Positions 1 to 9,856 are shown, counted from the first letter of the stretch. The stretch is DNA of 64,000 nucleotides from SSF14 sp037045585 (GCA_037045585.1 JBAOIR010000022.1:86189-150188); one strand, 5' to 3'. Translations and numbers: made by a program. Notes: a model not told the origin generated them from the letters alone.

Positions 1-54
1 TTCATCGGCATCAAGTTGATCGACATGGGTCTCACCGCGATCGGAGTGAAGTGA
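1..54 (+). CDS. kdpB: KdpB C-terminal end (partial)
   Basis: Only the last 17 codons are present. They read FIGIKLIDMGLTAIGVK, which matches the usual C-terminus of KdpB, the P-type ATPase subunit of the high-affinity potassium pump KdpFABC. The stop codon overlaps the kdpC start in a TGATG arrangement, the normal translational coupling in kdp operons. The identification rests on this short tail plus the following kdpC, kdpD and kdpE. Confidence 0.85.
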   Translation, partial: FIGIKLIDMGLTAIGVK

Positions 55-677
55 TGAACGCATCCAGGCAATCCCAGGTGGTCGGTTCGTCCGGCCGCCC
101 CTTCGTCAAGCAGCTGCTCCCGGCGGTCCTGATGGTGGCGCTCTTCACGGTCGGTCTCGGCGTCGTGTACCCGCTTGCGGTCACCGGCATCGCCCAGGTG
201 ACGATGTCGGACCGTGCCGACGGTTCGCTGGTCGAGCGTGACGGCACCGTGGTGGGTTCCTCGCTGATCGGCCAGTCGTTCACGGCACCGGAGTACTTCC
301 ACCCGCGGCCGTCCGCTGCCGGTACGGACGGGTACGACGCCATGGCGTCGGGGGGCTCGAACCTCGGGCCGAGCAGCGCCGACCTGATCGCGGCGGTCGG
401 TGAGCGGGTCGCCGCCTATCGGGCCGAGAACGGATTGGCCGACGACGTCCCCGTCCCGGCCGACGCTGTGACCACGTCGGGCTCGGGTCTCGACCCGCAC
501 ATCTCGATCGCCAACGCTCGTCTTCAGACGCGCCGGGTCGCCGATGAGCGGGGTCTCTCGGTCGACCGTGTCGAGGAACTCGTCGACGCCAACACCGACG
601 GCCGTGCCCTCGGGTTCCTCGGTCAGCCCGGGGTCAACGTGCTCGGCCTGAACCTGGCGCTCGACGCGGCCTCCTGA
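54..677 (+). CDS. kdpC: Potassium-transporting ATPase subunit KdpC
   Basis: KdpC stabilises the KdpA-KdpB complex of the ATP-driven potassium importer in the cytoplasmic membrane. The protein is about 207 residues, close to the family length. It has one N-terminal membrane segment (about residues 22-46) followed by a periplasmic-type domain containing family motifs such as GSSLIGQSFT, YFHPRPSA and SGSGLDPHIS. The C-terminal LGFLGQPGVNVLGLNLALD is also typical. I chose the ATG at 54, which overlaps the kdpB stop; a GTG one codon upstream is possible. kdpD follows after 34 bases. Confidence 0.95.
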   Translation: MNASRQSQVVGSSGRPFVKQLLPAVLMVALFTVGLGVVYPLAVTGIAQVTMSDRADGSLVERDGTVVGSSLIGQSFTAPEYFHPRPSAAGTDGYDAMASGGSNLGPSSADLIAAVGERVAAYRAENGLADDVPVPADAVTTSGSGLDPHISIANARLQTRRVADERGLSVDRVEELVDANTDGRALGFLGQPGVNVLGLNLALDAAS

Positions 678-711
678 TCGTCTGTCCGGCGCCTGCTCGT
701 AGGATCGTTCC

Positions 712-3249
712 GTGCCTCGTGGTCAGCTCCGCATCTACCTCGGCGCGGCACCGGGTGTGGGCAAGACCTACGCCATGCTGCAGGAGGGACATCGTCGCCG
801 AGAGCGCGGCGCCGACGTCGTCATCGGGGTGGTGGAGACCCACGGCCGGCCGAGCACCATCGAGCAGATCGGTGATCTCGAGGTGGTGCCGCGACGGCAC
901 CTGACCTATCGCGGTGCGGAGCTCGAGGAGATGGACGTCGACGCCATCATCGAGCGGGCGCCGCGTATCTGTCTCGTCGACGAGCTCGCCCACACCAACG
1001 TCCCGGGGAGTCGCACAGCGAAGCGCTACGAGGACGTCGAGCTGCTCCTCGACGCGGGCATCGACGTGATCTCGACGGTCAACATCCAGCACCTCGAATC
1101 GCTCAACGACGTCGTCGAGCGCATCACCGGGGCGGCGCAGCGCGAGATCATTCCCGACGCGCTGGTTCGGGCTGCCGACCAGGTGCACCTCGTCGACCAA
1201 ACGCCCGAGGCACTGCGACGGCGCATGGCCCACGGCAACATCTACGGCCCGAACGCGCCGAGGCGGCGTTGGCGAACTACTTCCACGCCGGCAACCTCGG
1301 AGCACTGCGTGAGCTCGCGCTCATGTGGGTTGCCGACCAGGTCGACGAGGGCCTGCAGGCATATCGGGAACGGCACGGCATCTCGGAAGGTTGGGAGACC
1401 CGCGAACGGATCGTCGTGGCGATCACCGGCGCCCCGACGGGTGACGACGTGATCCGGCGTGCGGCGCGGATCGCAAGCCGACTACGCGGCGAACTGGTCG
1501 GGGTCCGCGTCCGGCCGACCGACGGGCTCAGCGCCGGTGACAGTCCGACCCTGGAGCACCAGAAGCAGTTGCTCGCCGCGCTGGGAGCCCGCTTCCGCGA
1601 GGTCGCCTCCGGTGACATCGCCGGCGCACTGGTCGACGTTGCGAGGTCGGAGAACGCGACCCAGATCGTCCTCGGGTCGTCGCACCGGTCGCGATGGGCC
1701 GAGTTGACCGGTGGGTCGGTCATCAACGACGTGACTCGCCGGTCCGGAACGATCGACGTCCACGTCATCTCGACCGTCGCCTTCGGACGTGCCGGTGCCG
1801 TCGACGCGGCGGGTCCGTCCGCCGGCCACCGTTGCGCTCAGCCGTCGTCGACGTGGTATCGCCTGGGCCGGAGCGGTCCTCGTGCCGGTGATCATCACCG
1901 CGTTGCTCCTGGTCGCCGACGACCACCTCGGCTTCGCGAGCGACCTCCTCGTCTATCTGAGCGGGAGCGTGGTGATCGCGACCGTCGGCGGGTTCCGTCC
2001 AGCGATCGTCAGCGCGGTGTTCTCGAGTTTCCTCCTGAACTGGTACTTCACCCAGCCGCTGCGCACGCTGACCATCGCCGAGCCCGAGAGCCTGTTCGCG
2101 CTCGTGGTGTTCGTGCTCGTGGCTGGCATCGTCGGCTCGCTGGTGTCGCGGGCGGCGAGGCGTTCGGCCGAGGCTGCCCGTTCCCGAAGCGATGCCGAGT
2201 CGCTCGCGGCGATGGCCGCCTTGACGAGCACCGTCGACGACCCGCTCCCGCAGATGGTGTCGCAGGTGCGCGCGGCGCTCGGTGCGGCCGGTGCCGCTGT
2301 CCGGTCCCGTCGCGACGACGCCGACGCCTGGGGCGTCATTGCCTCCGACGGGGTCTGCGACGACGGCGAGCCGACGATCGCAGCACCGATCGATGACCGC
2401 ACCGAGCTGGCCTTGTACGGCGAGGGTTTCGGAGCCGCGGACTCGAGTGTGCTCACGGCGTTCTCGTCGCAGATCACGACGGTGCTCGACCAGGAACGCC
2501 TCCGTCGCGAAGCAGCGGCCGCCGAACAGCTCACCGAGGTCAACGAGCTCCGCGCCGCGCTGCTCGCCGCCGTGTCCCACGACCTCCGCACTCCCTTGGC
2601 AGCGATCAAGGCCTCCGTGTCGTCATTGCGTCAGGAGGACATCGAGTGGCCCGAGGATGTGCGCGTCGAGTTCCTCGCGACGATCGAGGGGCAGACCGAC
2701 CGGCTCGCGGACCTCGTGTCGAACCTCCTGGGGATGAGCAGGATCCAGTCGGGCGCCGTCCAGCTCTCGCGCCGCGCCGTCGGGGTCGACGAAGTGGTCA
2801 GTGCCGCCGTCGCAGGCCTCGACCTGCGGGGTGTGGACGTGCAGGTCGAGTTCGACGCCGACCTTCCGCTGTGGGACGTCGACCCGGCGCTCGCCGAACG
2901 AGTGGTGGCCAACCTGGTCGACAACGCGGTGAAGTGGTCGCCGCCCGGTGCCCCGGTCCGCATCGAGGCGTCTGCTGCCGGCGACACCGTGACGCTCTCG
3001 GTGATCGATCATGGTCCGGGGATCGCTCCCGAGCGACGGGCCGACGTGTTCGAACCGTTCCAGCGGCTCGGCGACGGCACGGTCGGGGGCACCGGCCTCG
3101 GGCTGGCCGTCGCGCTCGGGCTCACGAACGTGCTCGGCGGAGGCCTCGTCATCGAGGAGACTCCAGGGGGTGGGACGACCATGGTGCTGACACTGGACGC
3201 TGCAACGCAGGAGGGGCCGGATGGTTCGGACGCCGGCGGGTCGACGTGA
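712..3249 (+). CDS. kdpD: Sensor histidine kinase KdpD (two frameshifts)
   Basis: Membrane sensor kinase that controls the kdp operon with KdpE. The reading frame opens with GTG at 712 and gives the KdpD N-terminal domain with a Walker-type GAAPGVGKTYAML motif. It then shifts near 1250 (one base missing between IYGP and AEAALANYF) and returns near 1775-1790 after a USP-like domain. The rest holds a DUF4118-type membrane region (about 1865-2150), a GAF-like stretch, the phosphoacceptor motif SHDLRTPL and an ATPase domain with N, G1 (DHGPGIAP) and G2 (GGTGLGLA) boxes. Both halves are well conserved, so I read the shifts as sequence errors rather than a dead gene. The stop overlaps kdpE. Confidence 0.88.
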
Positions 3250-3947
3250 CTGAGATGCGTCGCGAGTCGGGTCGCGTGCTCGTCGTCGACGACGAGGGCC
3301 CGATGCGCCGCGCCCTGGAGATCAACCTGTCCACCCGAGGGTTCGAGGTGTTGTTGGCGCCGACGGGGGAGGACGCGTTGCGCATGGCCGCCGCGGATCA
3401 CCCCGACGTGGTGCTCCTCGATCTCGGGTTGCCGGGGATCAGCGGCCTCGACGTGATCGACGGACTCCGTGGCTGGTCGAAGGTGCCGATCATCGTGGTG
3501 TCGGCACGGGAGGCGGAGAGCGAGAAGGTTCGGGCGCTCGACGCCGGTGCCGACGACTACGTCACCAAGCCGTTCGGGATGGACGAGTTGCTGGCGCGGC
3601 TCCGTGCCGCGCTCCGGCGAGCGGCGCCGTCGGCTGCCGAGGAGGCCGTCGTGACTGCCGGCGCGATCGCGATCGACCTGGCGGACAAACGGGTGAGCGT
3701 CGGTGGTGCCGAGGTGCACCTCACACCCACCGAGTGGCGGCTGTTGGAGGTGTTGGTCCGCAATCGCGGCCGCCTCGTGTCGCAGCAGCAGCTGCTCGGT
3801 GACGTCTGGGGTCCGGCGTACCACGACGAGACGAACTATCTCCGGGTCTACGTGGCCAACCTCCGGCGCAAGCTCGAGGCGACCCCGTCCCAGCCCGATC
3901 ATCTCATCACCGAGCCGGGGATGGGCTACCGATTCATCGCTGACTGA
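3246..3947 (+). CDS. kdpE: Response regulator KdpE
   Basis: OmpR/PhoB-type response regulator, partner of KdpD. The receiver domain starts with VLVVDDEGP, has the phosphorylatable aspartate in VVLLDLGLPG and the conserved lysine in DDYVTKPFG. The C-terminal winged helix (LTPTEWRLLEVLVRNRGR to HLITEPGMGYRF) binds DNA. The GTG at 3246 overlaps the kdpD stop and implies coupled translation; the ATG at 3255 is an alternative. The gene ends 14 bases inside the convergent ABC ATPase reading frame. Confidence 0.93.
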   Translation: MTEMRRESGRVLVVDDEGPMRRALEINLSTRGFEVLLAPTGEDALRMAAADHPDVVLLDLGLPGISGLDVIDGLRGWSKVPIIVVSAREAESEKVRALDAGADDYVTKPFGMDELLARLRAALRRAAPSAAEEAVVTAGAIAIDLADKRVSVGGAEVHLTPTEWRLLEVLVRNRGRLVSQQQLLGDVWGPAYHDETNYLRVYVANLRRKLEATPSQPDHLITEPGMGYRFIAD

Positions 3948-4726
3948 GCGGCGTCGCAGTCGTCAGTGCTGGAGGTAGGAGGCGAGTTTCGTGTCGCCGT
4001 GCGGTGAACTCCGGGGTGTTCCGGATATCGGGGTCGTCTCGCCCGCCTCGAGGGCTGCGGTCGAGTAGGGCACGTGAGGTCGCGACCAGCCGGCCGGGAC
4101 GAGGACTCATGACGATCGCCCGGGTCCCGAGGTAGACGGCCTCCTCCACGCTGTGGGTGATGAAGAGCACGGTCGGTCGTGTTGCCCGCCAGATGCGCAG
4201 CAGTTCGTCTTGGAGGTGCTCCCTCGTCAGCGCGTCGAGGGCCCCGAACGGTTCGTCCATCAGCACGATCGACGGCTCGTTCGCCAGGACGCGGGCGATC
4301 TGCACTCGCTGCTGCATGCCGCCCGACAGCTCGTAGGGACGATGGCCGGCGAAGTCGGTGAGCCCGACGAGTTCGAGGTACTCGGCCACCAGTTCGCTGT
4401 CGGCGGGCCTTCGGGACCCGGCGGGCCTTGGGGCCGAACTCGACGTTGCCGGCGACGCTCAACCACGGATAGAGGTTGGGGTGTTGGAAGACGACGCCGC
4501 GGGCCGGTGATGGGCCGGTCACGACGTGGTCGCCGACCGATACCGTTCCCTCGGTTGGGGTCGTGAACCCTCCGATGAGCCGGAGCAGCGTCGATTTGCC
4601 GCAGCCGGACGGCCCGACGAGCGTGACGAAGGAGCCGGGTTCGAGCGTGAGATCGACGGGCCCCAACGCGTGCGTCTCTCCGCCGTCGCTCGACCGGAAC
4701 CGCTGGGAGACACTGGTGAGGGTCAC
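3934..4726 (-). CDS. ABC transporter ATPase, sulfonate/nitrate/taurine type (frameshifted)
   Basis: Energises the importer encoded just upstream on the same strand. The N-terminal part from 4726 carries Walker A (GPSGCGKST) and Q-loop region (GVVFQHPNLYPWL). A frameshift near 4395-4420 separates it from the signature motif LSGGMQQRVQIARVLA, Walker B (IVLMDEPFGALD) and H-loop (LFITHSVEEA). This order and sequence match SsuB/TauB-type ATPases. The last residues are uncertain: a third frame would end at 3963 with GDTKLASYLQH, which avoids overlapping kdpE, so a second indel near 3990 is possible. All catalytic motifs are intact apart from the frame break. Confidence 0.85.
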
Positions 4727-4805
4727 CCGGGCGGACCCGGGTGACCCCGTGGGAGCCGTGGTCGACGCGGCCTCGTCCAGGAGGTTCGGCGCCGCGTCGA
4801 CGACG

Positions 4806-5888
4806 TCAGCCCGCCTTGGCGGCGAACGTCGCGTTCACAGCCTTCTCGTAGACGTCGTCGGGCTGGACGGCGTCGATCTTGCCCTGGTCCTTGTTGAACT
4901 TCGCCGAGGCGATGAGGTTCTCGGCGAGTCCACCGCCGAGGTAGTCGGCGCCGGTCTGCTCATCGGCGGTGAGGAAGATCAGGTCCTTCGCCTGGGCGAG
5001 GGCTTCGTCGGCGTCGATGTTGAGCTCGGCGGCGAGGGCAGCGGCGTACGCGTCGGGGTCGTCGTGGAACAGCTTGACGGCCTTGTCCTGCTGCTCGACC
5101 CAGGTGGTCACCGCGTCCGCGTACTTGTCGGCGAACTCGTTGGTGACCACGGCGAGGTCGTAGGTGGTCTTGCCCTTCTTCGAGAGCTCTTCGCTGTCGA
5201 CGAGGAGCTTGCCGCCGTCGGCGACGAGCTTGGCCAGGTTCGGATTCCACACGTAGGCGCCGTCGATGTCGCCGCGGCTCCACGCCGCGTAGATGTCGTC
5301 GGGTTCGGCGTCGATGATCTCCACCTTCGTGGCGTCCACGCCGGCGTCGTCGAGTGCCGCGAGCAGGCTGTAGTGCGACGTCGAGGCGAACGGCGTGGCG
5401 ATCTTCTTGCCCACCAGGTCCTCGAGGGAGTCGATGCCGCCGTCGCCCTTCACCACCAGCGCCTCGGCCTTGCCGATGACGTCGTGGATCCACGGCACCT
5501 GGTAGTCGATCGGGGTGGAGAGCCCGCGAGAAGACCGGGCTCGACCCGGCGAGACCGAAGTCGATCGAGCCGCCGACGATGGCCTCGTTCACCGAGCCGC
5601 CCGAGTCGAAGAGCTTCCATTCGATCTCGGTGTCGGGGAAGGCCTTCTCGAGCCACCCTTCGTGCTTCACGACGAGGTCACCGTTGGGAATCAGCTGGTA
5701 GCCGATGGTGATCTTCTCGGGAGCGGTCGCTGCGGCCGTGAGTCCTTCGTCGTGGAGTCGCTCGCGGTGTCCTTGTCGTCGCCGCAGCCGGTGAGCAGGA
5801 GGCCGGTGGCGAGGACGCCGGCGATCAGCTTGGGTGCGAGGCGCCTTGCCAGCCGGGGCGTGGCGTGGTTGCGTCTGTGGGTACTCAT
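4806..5888 (-). CDS. Sulfonate/taurine-type ABC substrate-binding lipoprotein (frameshifted)
   Basis: Extracytoplasmic binding protein of the same transporter. The signal sequence ends in the lipobox LLTGC (Cys35), so it should be lipid-anchored. After a frame change near 5730 it continues through ITIGYQLIPNGDLVV and NEAIVGGSIDFGLAGSSPVF. After another change near 5505 it continues with VPWIHDVIGKAEALVV and NPNLAKLVADGGKLL to the stop at 4806. The WIHDVIGKAEALVV stretch and overall layout are TauA/SsuA-like. Two opposite shifts restore the original frame, suggesting sequence errors. Ligand cannot be deduced; the neighbouring cysteine-dioxygenase-like cupin hints at a sulfur compound. Confidence 0.85.
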
Positions 5889-5998
5889 GGTGCTTCCTCT
5901 TCAGGGGTGTCGTGGGTGCGGTGGGTCGGCCGTGCCGGGCCGGCCCACCATCCCGGGGTGTTGTGACGCTCCGAGCCGGGAGGGCGGAGCGGGTTTCG

Positions 5999-6790
5999 TC
6001 AGACGCGTCCCTTCCACGGAACGAGTCGGCGCTCGACCGCCCGGATGAGCAGGTCGATGACGACGGCGCAGACGCCGATGACGATGACGCACATGATCGC
6101 CACGTCGGTCTGCTGGAACTTCTTGGTCGACCACACGAGGCCGCCGATGCCCGGGAGGCCGTCGGCGGTCTCGGCAGCGACGATCGTGGTGAACGCGAAC
6201 CCGATCGACAAGCGGAGTCCCGTCAGCACGTCGGGGAGGACTGCGGGGAGCACGGTCGAGCGGATGAGGCCGAGCCGCGACGTGCCGAGCGATCGCCCGG
6301 CTTCGAGCCAGTCGGGGCGGATCGATTCGACGCCCGACACGATCGAGAGGGAGATCGGCGCGATCGCTGCGAGGAACAGGAGCCACACCTTGGACGCATC
6401 CTCGATGCCGAACCAGATGATCAGCAGGCTGAAGTACGCGAGAGGCGGGAGCGATCGGATGAAGCTCATGACTGGCTCGAACACGACGCGGAACGGTCGG
6501 ACCGTCGCGAGGAGCAGGCCGACGGGCACGCCGACGACGATGGCCCAGCCGATGCCCTGCCCAAGGCGCCAGGCGCTGGCCCCGACGTGCTCCCAGAGGA
6601 AGTGATCGCTCAGCCCTCTGACTCCGTCGTGGGTGGTGACGGACTGGACGAACCGTCGCCAGACCGAGCCGGGCTTGGGCACGATGATCTCGTCCCACCA
6701 CCCTCGGTCCGTGGCGAACCACCATCCGCCGATGAACACCGCCAGCGCGCCGAGGCGGAGCAGCCAATCCTTCAGATGCCGCGACGACAC
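5999..6790 (-). CDS. ABC transporter permease, sulfonate/taurine type
   Basis: Membrane subunit of 263 residues with six predicted membrane segments. The EAA-like loop reads EAGRSLGTSRLGLIRSTVLP, the contact site for the ATPase. The C-terminal part (AAETADGLPGIGGLVW) is characteristic of SsuC/TauC proteins. The start is only 1 base from the stop of the cupin gene upstream, so both are probably one transcript with the binding protein and ATPase downstream. About 110 bases separate it from the binding protein gene. Confidence 0.92.
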   Translation of the reverse strand: MSSRHLKDWLLRLGALAVFIGGWWFATDRGWWDEIIVPKPGSVWRRFVQSVTTHDGVRGLSDHFLWEHVGASAWRLGQGIGWAIVVGVPVGLLLATVRPFRVVFEPVMSFIRSLPPLAYFSLLIIWFGIEDASKVWLLFLAAIAPISLSIVSGVESIRPDWLEAGRSLGTSRLGLIRSTVLPAVLPDVLTGLRLSIGFAFTTIVAAETADGLPGIGGLVWSTKKFQQTDVAIMCVIVIGVCAVVIDLLIRAVERRLVPWKGRV

Positions 6791-6791
6791 G

Positions 6792-7265
6792 TCAGTGTGA
6801 TTCGCGATCGTGACCGAGCGGGGGTGAGAACACCTGCACGGTCGTCGCCGGGACGAGGTCGGGGTTGGCGAGACTGTGTCGGTGCGTGATGCCGATCTCG
6901 GTCCGGTCCCCGACGATCAGGTGGCGGAGCCGTGATCGCCGCTGGGCGTCGTCGTCCAGGCCGAATTCGATCAGGTGCCCGTCGGTGACCGCGATGACGC
7001 CGATCGATCCGTCGTGGTCGTGGGGTTCGATGGCGGTCTGTGGCCCCACGGTGACGATCCAGGCGTCGTAGGCGGCTGTGGCGATCACCCGATGCCGGTG
7101 GACCTCGCCGCGGGCGGGCTGCTCGGTTGGCGTGCCGACGACAGCGGCGAGCCCGAGGGCGATCGACTCGATGGCGTCGATACCGATGGGCCGGTCGGCC
7201 CGATCGCTGCTCGGGTGCAGTTCCCTGGCCGTTGCCAGGCCCGGGAGTGCGTCGTCATGTGGCAT
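6792..7265 (-). CDS. Cysteine dioxygenase-like cupin
   Basis: Protein of 157 residues with a single cupin fold. The first metal motif reads EPHDHDGSIGVIAVTDG (H-D-H-D-G) and the second THRHSLANP is followed by TTVQVFSPPL. These resemble thiol dioxygenases (cysteine or 3-mercaptopropionate dioxygenase), which bind iron with three histidines and oxidise a thiol to a sulfinate. It is the first gene of the ABC operon and is divergent from an iclR-type regulator, so uptake and oxidation of a sulfur compound is a reasonable inference. Exact substrate is unknown. Confidence 0.7.
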   Translation of the reverse strand: MPHDDALPGLATARELHPSSDRADRPIGIDAIESIALGLAAVVGTPTEQPARGEVHRHRVIATAAYDAWIVTVGPQTAIEPHDHDGSIGVIAVTDGHLIEFGLDDDAQRRSRLRHLIVGDRTEIGITHRHSLANPDLVPATTVQVFSPPLGHDRESH

Positions 7266-7370
7266 GAGGTGACCGTATCGTGGAATACCCGACCGAACAA
7301 GTCGTAATTAGGAGGGAGGACGGTCCGTCTGGGTCGGAGGTGCCCGGGACCATGGCAGACTCGGTGCTGC

Positions 7371-8154
7371 GTGAACGCGAGGAACGGCCCCGAGACCGAG
7401 CCGGAACCGGCCCGAACCGGCTCCCAGTCCATCGAACGCGCCCTGTCGGTGCTGGGGTTCTTCGTCGAGGAGCGCTCCTTGAGCGTCACCGAGATCAGCC
7501 GACGGCTCGGCCTCAGCGTGTCCACGGCGCACCGCATTACCCGTGCCCTCGTTCGGGCCGGGTACCTCGACCAGGACACGGTGTCCGAGCGCTACCGCCT
7601 GGGGCGCATGGTGGCGGTGCTGGGTCGTGCCGCAACCGACAGCCTCAACCTGGCCGACGCGCAGGCGGTGCTCGACACTGCCGCCGCGGAGTGCGGCGAG
7701 TCCGTCAGTCTCGGCGTCATCGACGACCGGGACGTCCTGATCCTCGCCACCGCCGAGTCGAGTCAGCCGCTCCGCTTCGACCGGGCCACGGGGAGCCGTA
7801 CCCCGGTGCATGCCTCGGCCATCGGCAAGGCGATCCTCGCCTTCGCCCCGCGCGACCGCTGGCGTGGCCCGTCGACCACCCTTCCGGCCTTCACCGAGCG
7901 GACGATCGTGGCGGGCGTCGACCTCGAAGGGCAGCTCGAACAGATCCGCTCCGATGGCGTCGCGCTCAACCTCGAGGAGCGGTACGTCGGCGTGTGTGCT
8001 GTCGCCGCTCCGGTGCTCGATGCGGCTGGCGTCGCCCGTGCTGGCGTCGGCTTCCAGGTGCCGCTGGCCCGCTTCGGGGCCGATCGGCAACGAGAGTTGT
8101 CCGCGCCGTCGCGCCGCCGAGCTCGCCGAAGCGCTTCCGCTCGACCGGCTGTGA
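7371..8154 (+). CDS. IclR-family transcriptional regulator (3' frameshift)
   Basis: N-terminal winged helix-turn-helix (SIERALSVLGFFVEERSL, then EISRRLGLSVSTAHRITRAL) followed by the IclR effector domain (SVSLGVIDDRDVLIL, PVHASAIGKAILAF, AVAAPVLDAAGVARAGVGF). It begins with GTG at 7371, about 105 bases from the divergent cupin gene, so it likely controls the transporter operon. The frame changes near 8105-8120; the correct tail is AAELAEALPLDRL ending at 8154. The same tail sequence reappears at about 9222. Confidence 0.88.
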
Positions 8155-8178
8155 TCTGGCGCTGACTCGGCCGGTCCT
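8117..8178. repeat. iclR 3'-end repeat, copy A
   Basis: About 60 bases covering the last codons of the IclR gene and its trailer (gccgagctcgccgaagcgct, then ttccgctcgaccgg). A closely similar stretch lies at 9222-9285. The two copies flank the HhH-like gene on the opposite strand, as a direct repeat would after insertion into, and restoration of, a gene end. Confidence 0.75.
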
Positions 8179-9190
8179 ACCTTCGACGCTGTGACTGCCA
8201 CGCGGCGTTGTCGATCGCACGAAGTGTGAGGGCCGGATTCTCGGCTCGGAGAATGTCATATGCATCGTGCATTGCCCGATAGGCAGCAGCCGGGGCGACG
8301 GCCGACTGTCCGCTCGCGGTCGCTACGAACCTGCAGATCATGCGGTCCGCCTTGATGTCCTCGATGCCAGCGAGGATCCGAAGGTAGTGCCAGCTGATTC
8401 CCGACCGTTGGCCGTGCACACGTCGCCAGGCCTCTTCCACCTCCGGCTCGGCGAAGACCTCTCGAAGACGTGACGTCGTCGTCACCCCGAGCCTCGACAG
8501 AGCGATGGCCGCCTCGTACACGGCCTCCGACTTGAGGACCCCGTTGCGGGTTGACGTGCGGCCGTGGTTCTTGACGAGGTCTGCGAACGCTGCCGGCCCT
8601 CCGGCGGTCTCGATGTCGGTGACGAGTTCTGTCGCTGATCGGCGGTCCGCAAGACTCCTCTGCCTCGGGTCCAACCACGTCCGGTACTCCCGGAGGACGT
8701 TCTCGACGGCGCCATAGCGAACGCCCATCGACCAGATCGAGTCGACGATGCACAGCGCCAGCCCGTCGGGGTATCCGGTGGGTGCCGTGAGATTGGGCCA
8801 TCCGGGAAGCGCTCGGCACGCCGCGGCGACAGCGGTCGCGATGTCGTCCGCCATCAGACTGGCCCTCGTCGGGAGAGTCGCCGCCGTGGCCCTACGATCG
8901 GCGCGGCGACGTTCGACCAATACGGTCGTGTAGTCCTCGATCTGCATGCGTCGAGCCTCTGTTTCGGCGAGGAGCTCGGTGAGGGTCGTCGCGTAGTCCT
9001 GGAGCGTTGACAACGCGCCGCAGAGCTGAACGTTCTTGAAGGCAACGGATACATCGGGGTCGGATGACCCGTCCGCACCGCGGATGTCGACGACCCTCAC
9101 CTCCTCGCCGCCATACAAGCGAAAGACGTGCTGGCTGTGGGCGCCGAGATCGAACTGGTCGAGATCGGCCGGTGCCGGAGGCTGGTCCAT
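8177..9190 (-). CDS. Uncharacterised HhH/endonuclease III-like protein
   Basis: Protein of 337 residues. The N-terminal half (about 1-110) is not recognised. The C-terminal half has helical motifs seen in actinobacterial proteins of helix-hairpin-helix DNA glycosylase type: LCIVDSIWSMGVRYGAVENV, EEAWRRVHGQRSGISWHYLR and GIEDIKADRMICRFV (a G-I-x-D-I-K-A-D-R hairpin-like motif). I see no iron-sulfur cysteines. Function is unknown; DNA binding or repair is a guess from the fold-like motifs. It sits alone between two copies of the iclR 3' end, which suggests it was inserted. Confidence 0.6.
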   Translation of the reverse strand: MDQPPAPADLDQFDLGAHSQHVFRLYGGEEVRVVDIRGADGSSDPDVSVAFKNVQLCGALSTLQDYATTLTELLAETEARRMQIEDYTTVLVERRRADRRATAATLPTRASLMADDIATAVAAACRALPGWPNLTAPTGYPDGLALCIVDSIWSMGVRYGAVENVLREYRTWLDPRQRSLADRRSATELVTDIETAGGPAAFADLVKNHGRTSTRNGVLKSEAVYEAAIALSRLGVTTTSRLREVFAEPEVEEAWRRVHGQRSGISWHYLRILAGIEDIKADRMICRFVATASGQSAVAPAAAYRAMHDAYDILRAENPALTLRAIDNAAWQSQRRR

Positions 9191-9221
9191 CCGGGACGGT
9201 ACAACTCGCCACCGACAGCGG

Positions 9222-9285
9222 GCCGAGCTGGCCGAAGCGCTTCCGCTCGACCGACTCTGACCACGCTCTGACGCGGCTCGGTCCG
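9222..9285. repeat. iclR 3'-end repeat, copy B
   Basis: Imperfect copy of 8117-8178. It encodes the same peptide AELAEALPLDRL before a stop at 9258-9260, and similarity continues through the following 25 or so bases (ctgac, cgg, cggtcc). No intact IclR gene precedes it. Confidence 0.75.
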
Positions 9286-9292
9286 GGGAGGC

Positions 9293-9532
9293 TCAGCCGT
9301 TCCGCACGTGCTGTTCTCCGCCACGTTCGATGACCACTGCGTCGCCGATCTGCGCTGCGACGGGAGCGCTGGTCGTGGTGGTCACCCGGTCGGAGCGAAC
9401 AACGTGGCGCTCGACACTCGGGGCCGAGTCGGCTCCGCAGCCGGCGGCCAACGCGCCGGCGGCGATGGCAAGGGACAACATGACAACCTGGCCGCGATGA
9501 TTCCGCAGCCCGTTCAACCTGGACACGCTCAC
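9293..9532 (-). CDS. Small predicted lipoprotein
   Basis: Seventy-nine residues with a hydrophobic signal segment (VVMLSLAIAAGALAAGC) ending in a lipobox, then a short Thr/Val-rich mature part (SDRVTTTTSAPVAAQIGDAV). No domain is recognised. It lies alone between the IclR repeat and the tRNA pair. The signal peptide with lipobox is the main reason to treat it as real. Confidence 0.55.
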   Translation of the reverse strand: MSVSRLNGLRNHRGQVVMLSLAIAAGALAAGCGADSAPSVERHVVRSDRVTTTTSAPVAAQIGDAVVIERGGEQHVRNG

Positions 9533-9690
9533 TCCTGAAAAGCCGTAGAGGAGTGGGCGTCCATGCCCACTGCGACCCGCCGAACGTGCCGCACCAGAGG
9601 TATCGGTCGAACTATCCGGGGGCTGTACAAATCGAAACCGAATCTGGTTCGTTCGACCCAGTCGGCAGCATCGCCCATTCGAAAACCACA

Positions 9691-9716
9691 GAAGCCCCCG
9701 ATTGCTCGGGGGCTTC
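9691..9716 (-). terminator. Intrinsic terminator after tRNA-Phe
   Basis: Perfect 11-bp GC-rich stem (gaagcccccga / tcgggggcttc) with a 4-base loop. On the minus strand it lies just downstream of tRNA-Phe and is followed by a short T run (complement of cgaaaacc). Confidence 0.75.
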
Positions 9717-9718
9717 GC

Positions 9719-9794
9719 TGGTGGTCGGGACCGGCGTCGATCCGGTGACCTACCGCTTTTCAGGCGGTCGCTCTGCCTACTGAGCTACCCGACC
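9719..9794 (-). tRNA. tRNA-Phe: tRNA-Phe (GAA)
   Basis: Full cloverleaf on the minus strand. Acceptor GGTCGGG pairs with CCCGACC, D-loop GTAGCTCAGTAGGCAGAGC is normal, and the anticodon loop CTGAAAA gives GAA. The 3' CCA appears to be encoded (9719-9721). It lies 62 bases downstream of tRNA-Asp on the same strand. Confidence 0.95.
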
Positions 9795-9856
9795 AGGTGG
9801 TGGGGCGACCCGAAGGCCTCCCCAACGCAGACACCCTCGCCGAGGCGAGGGTGCGG

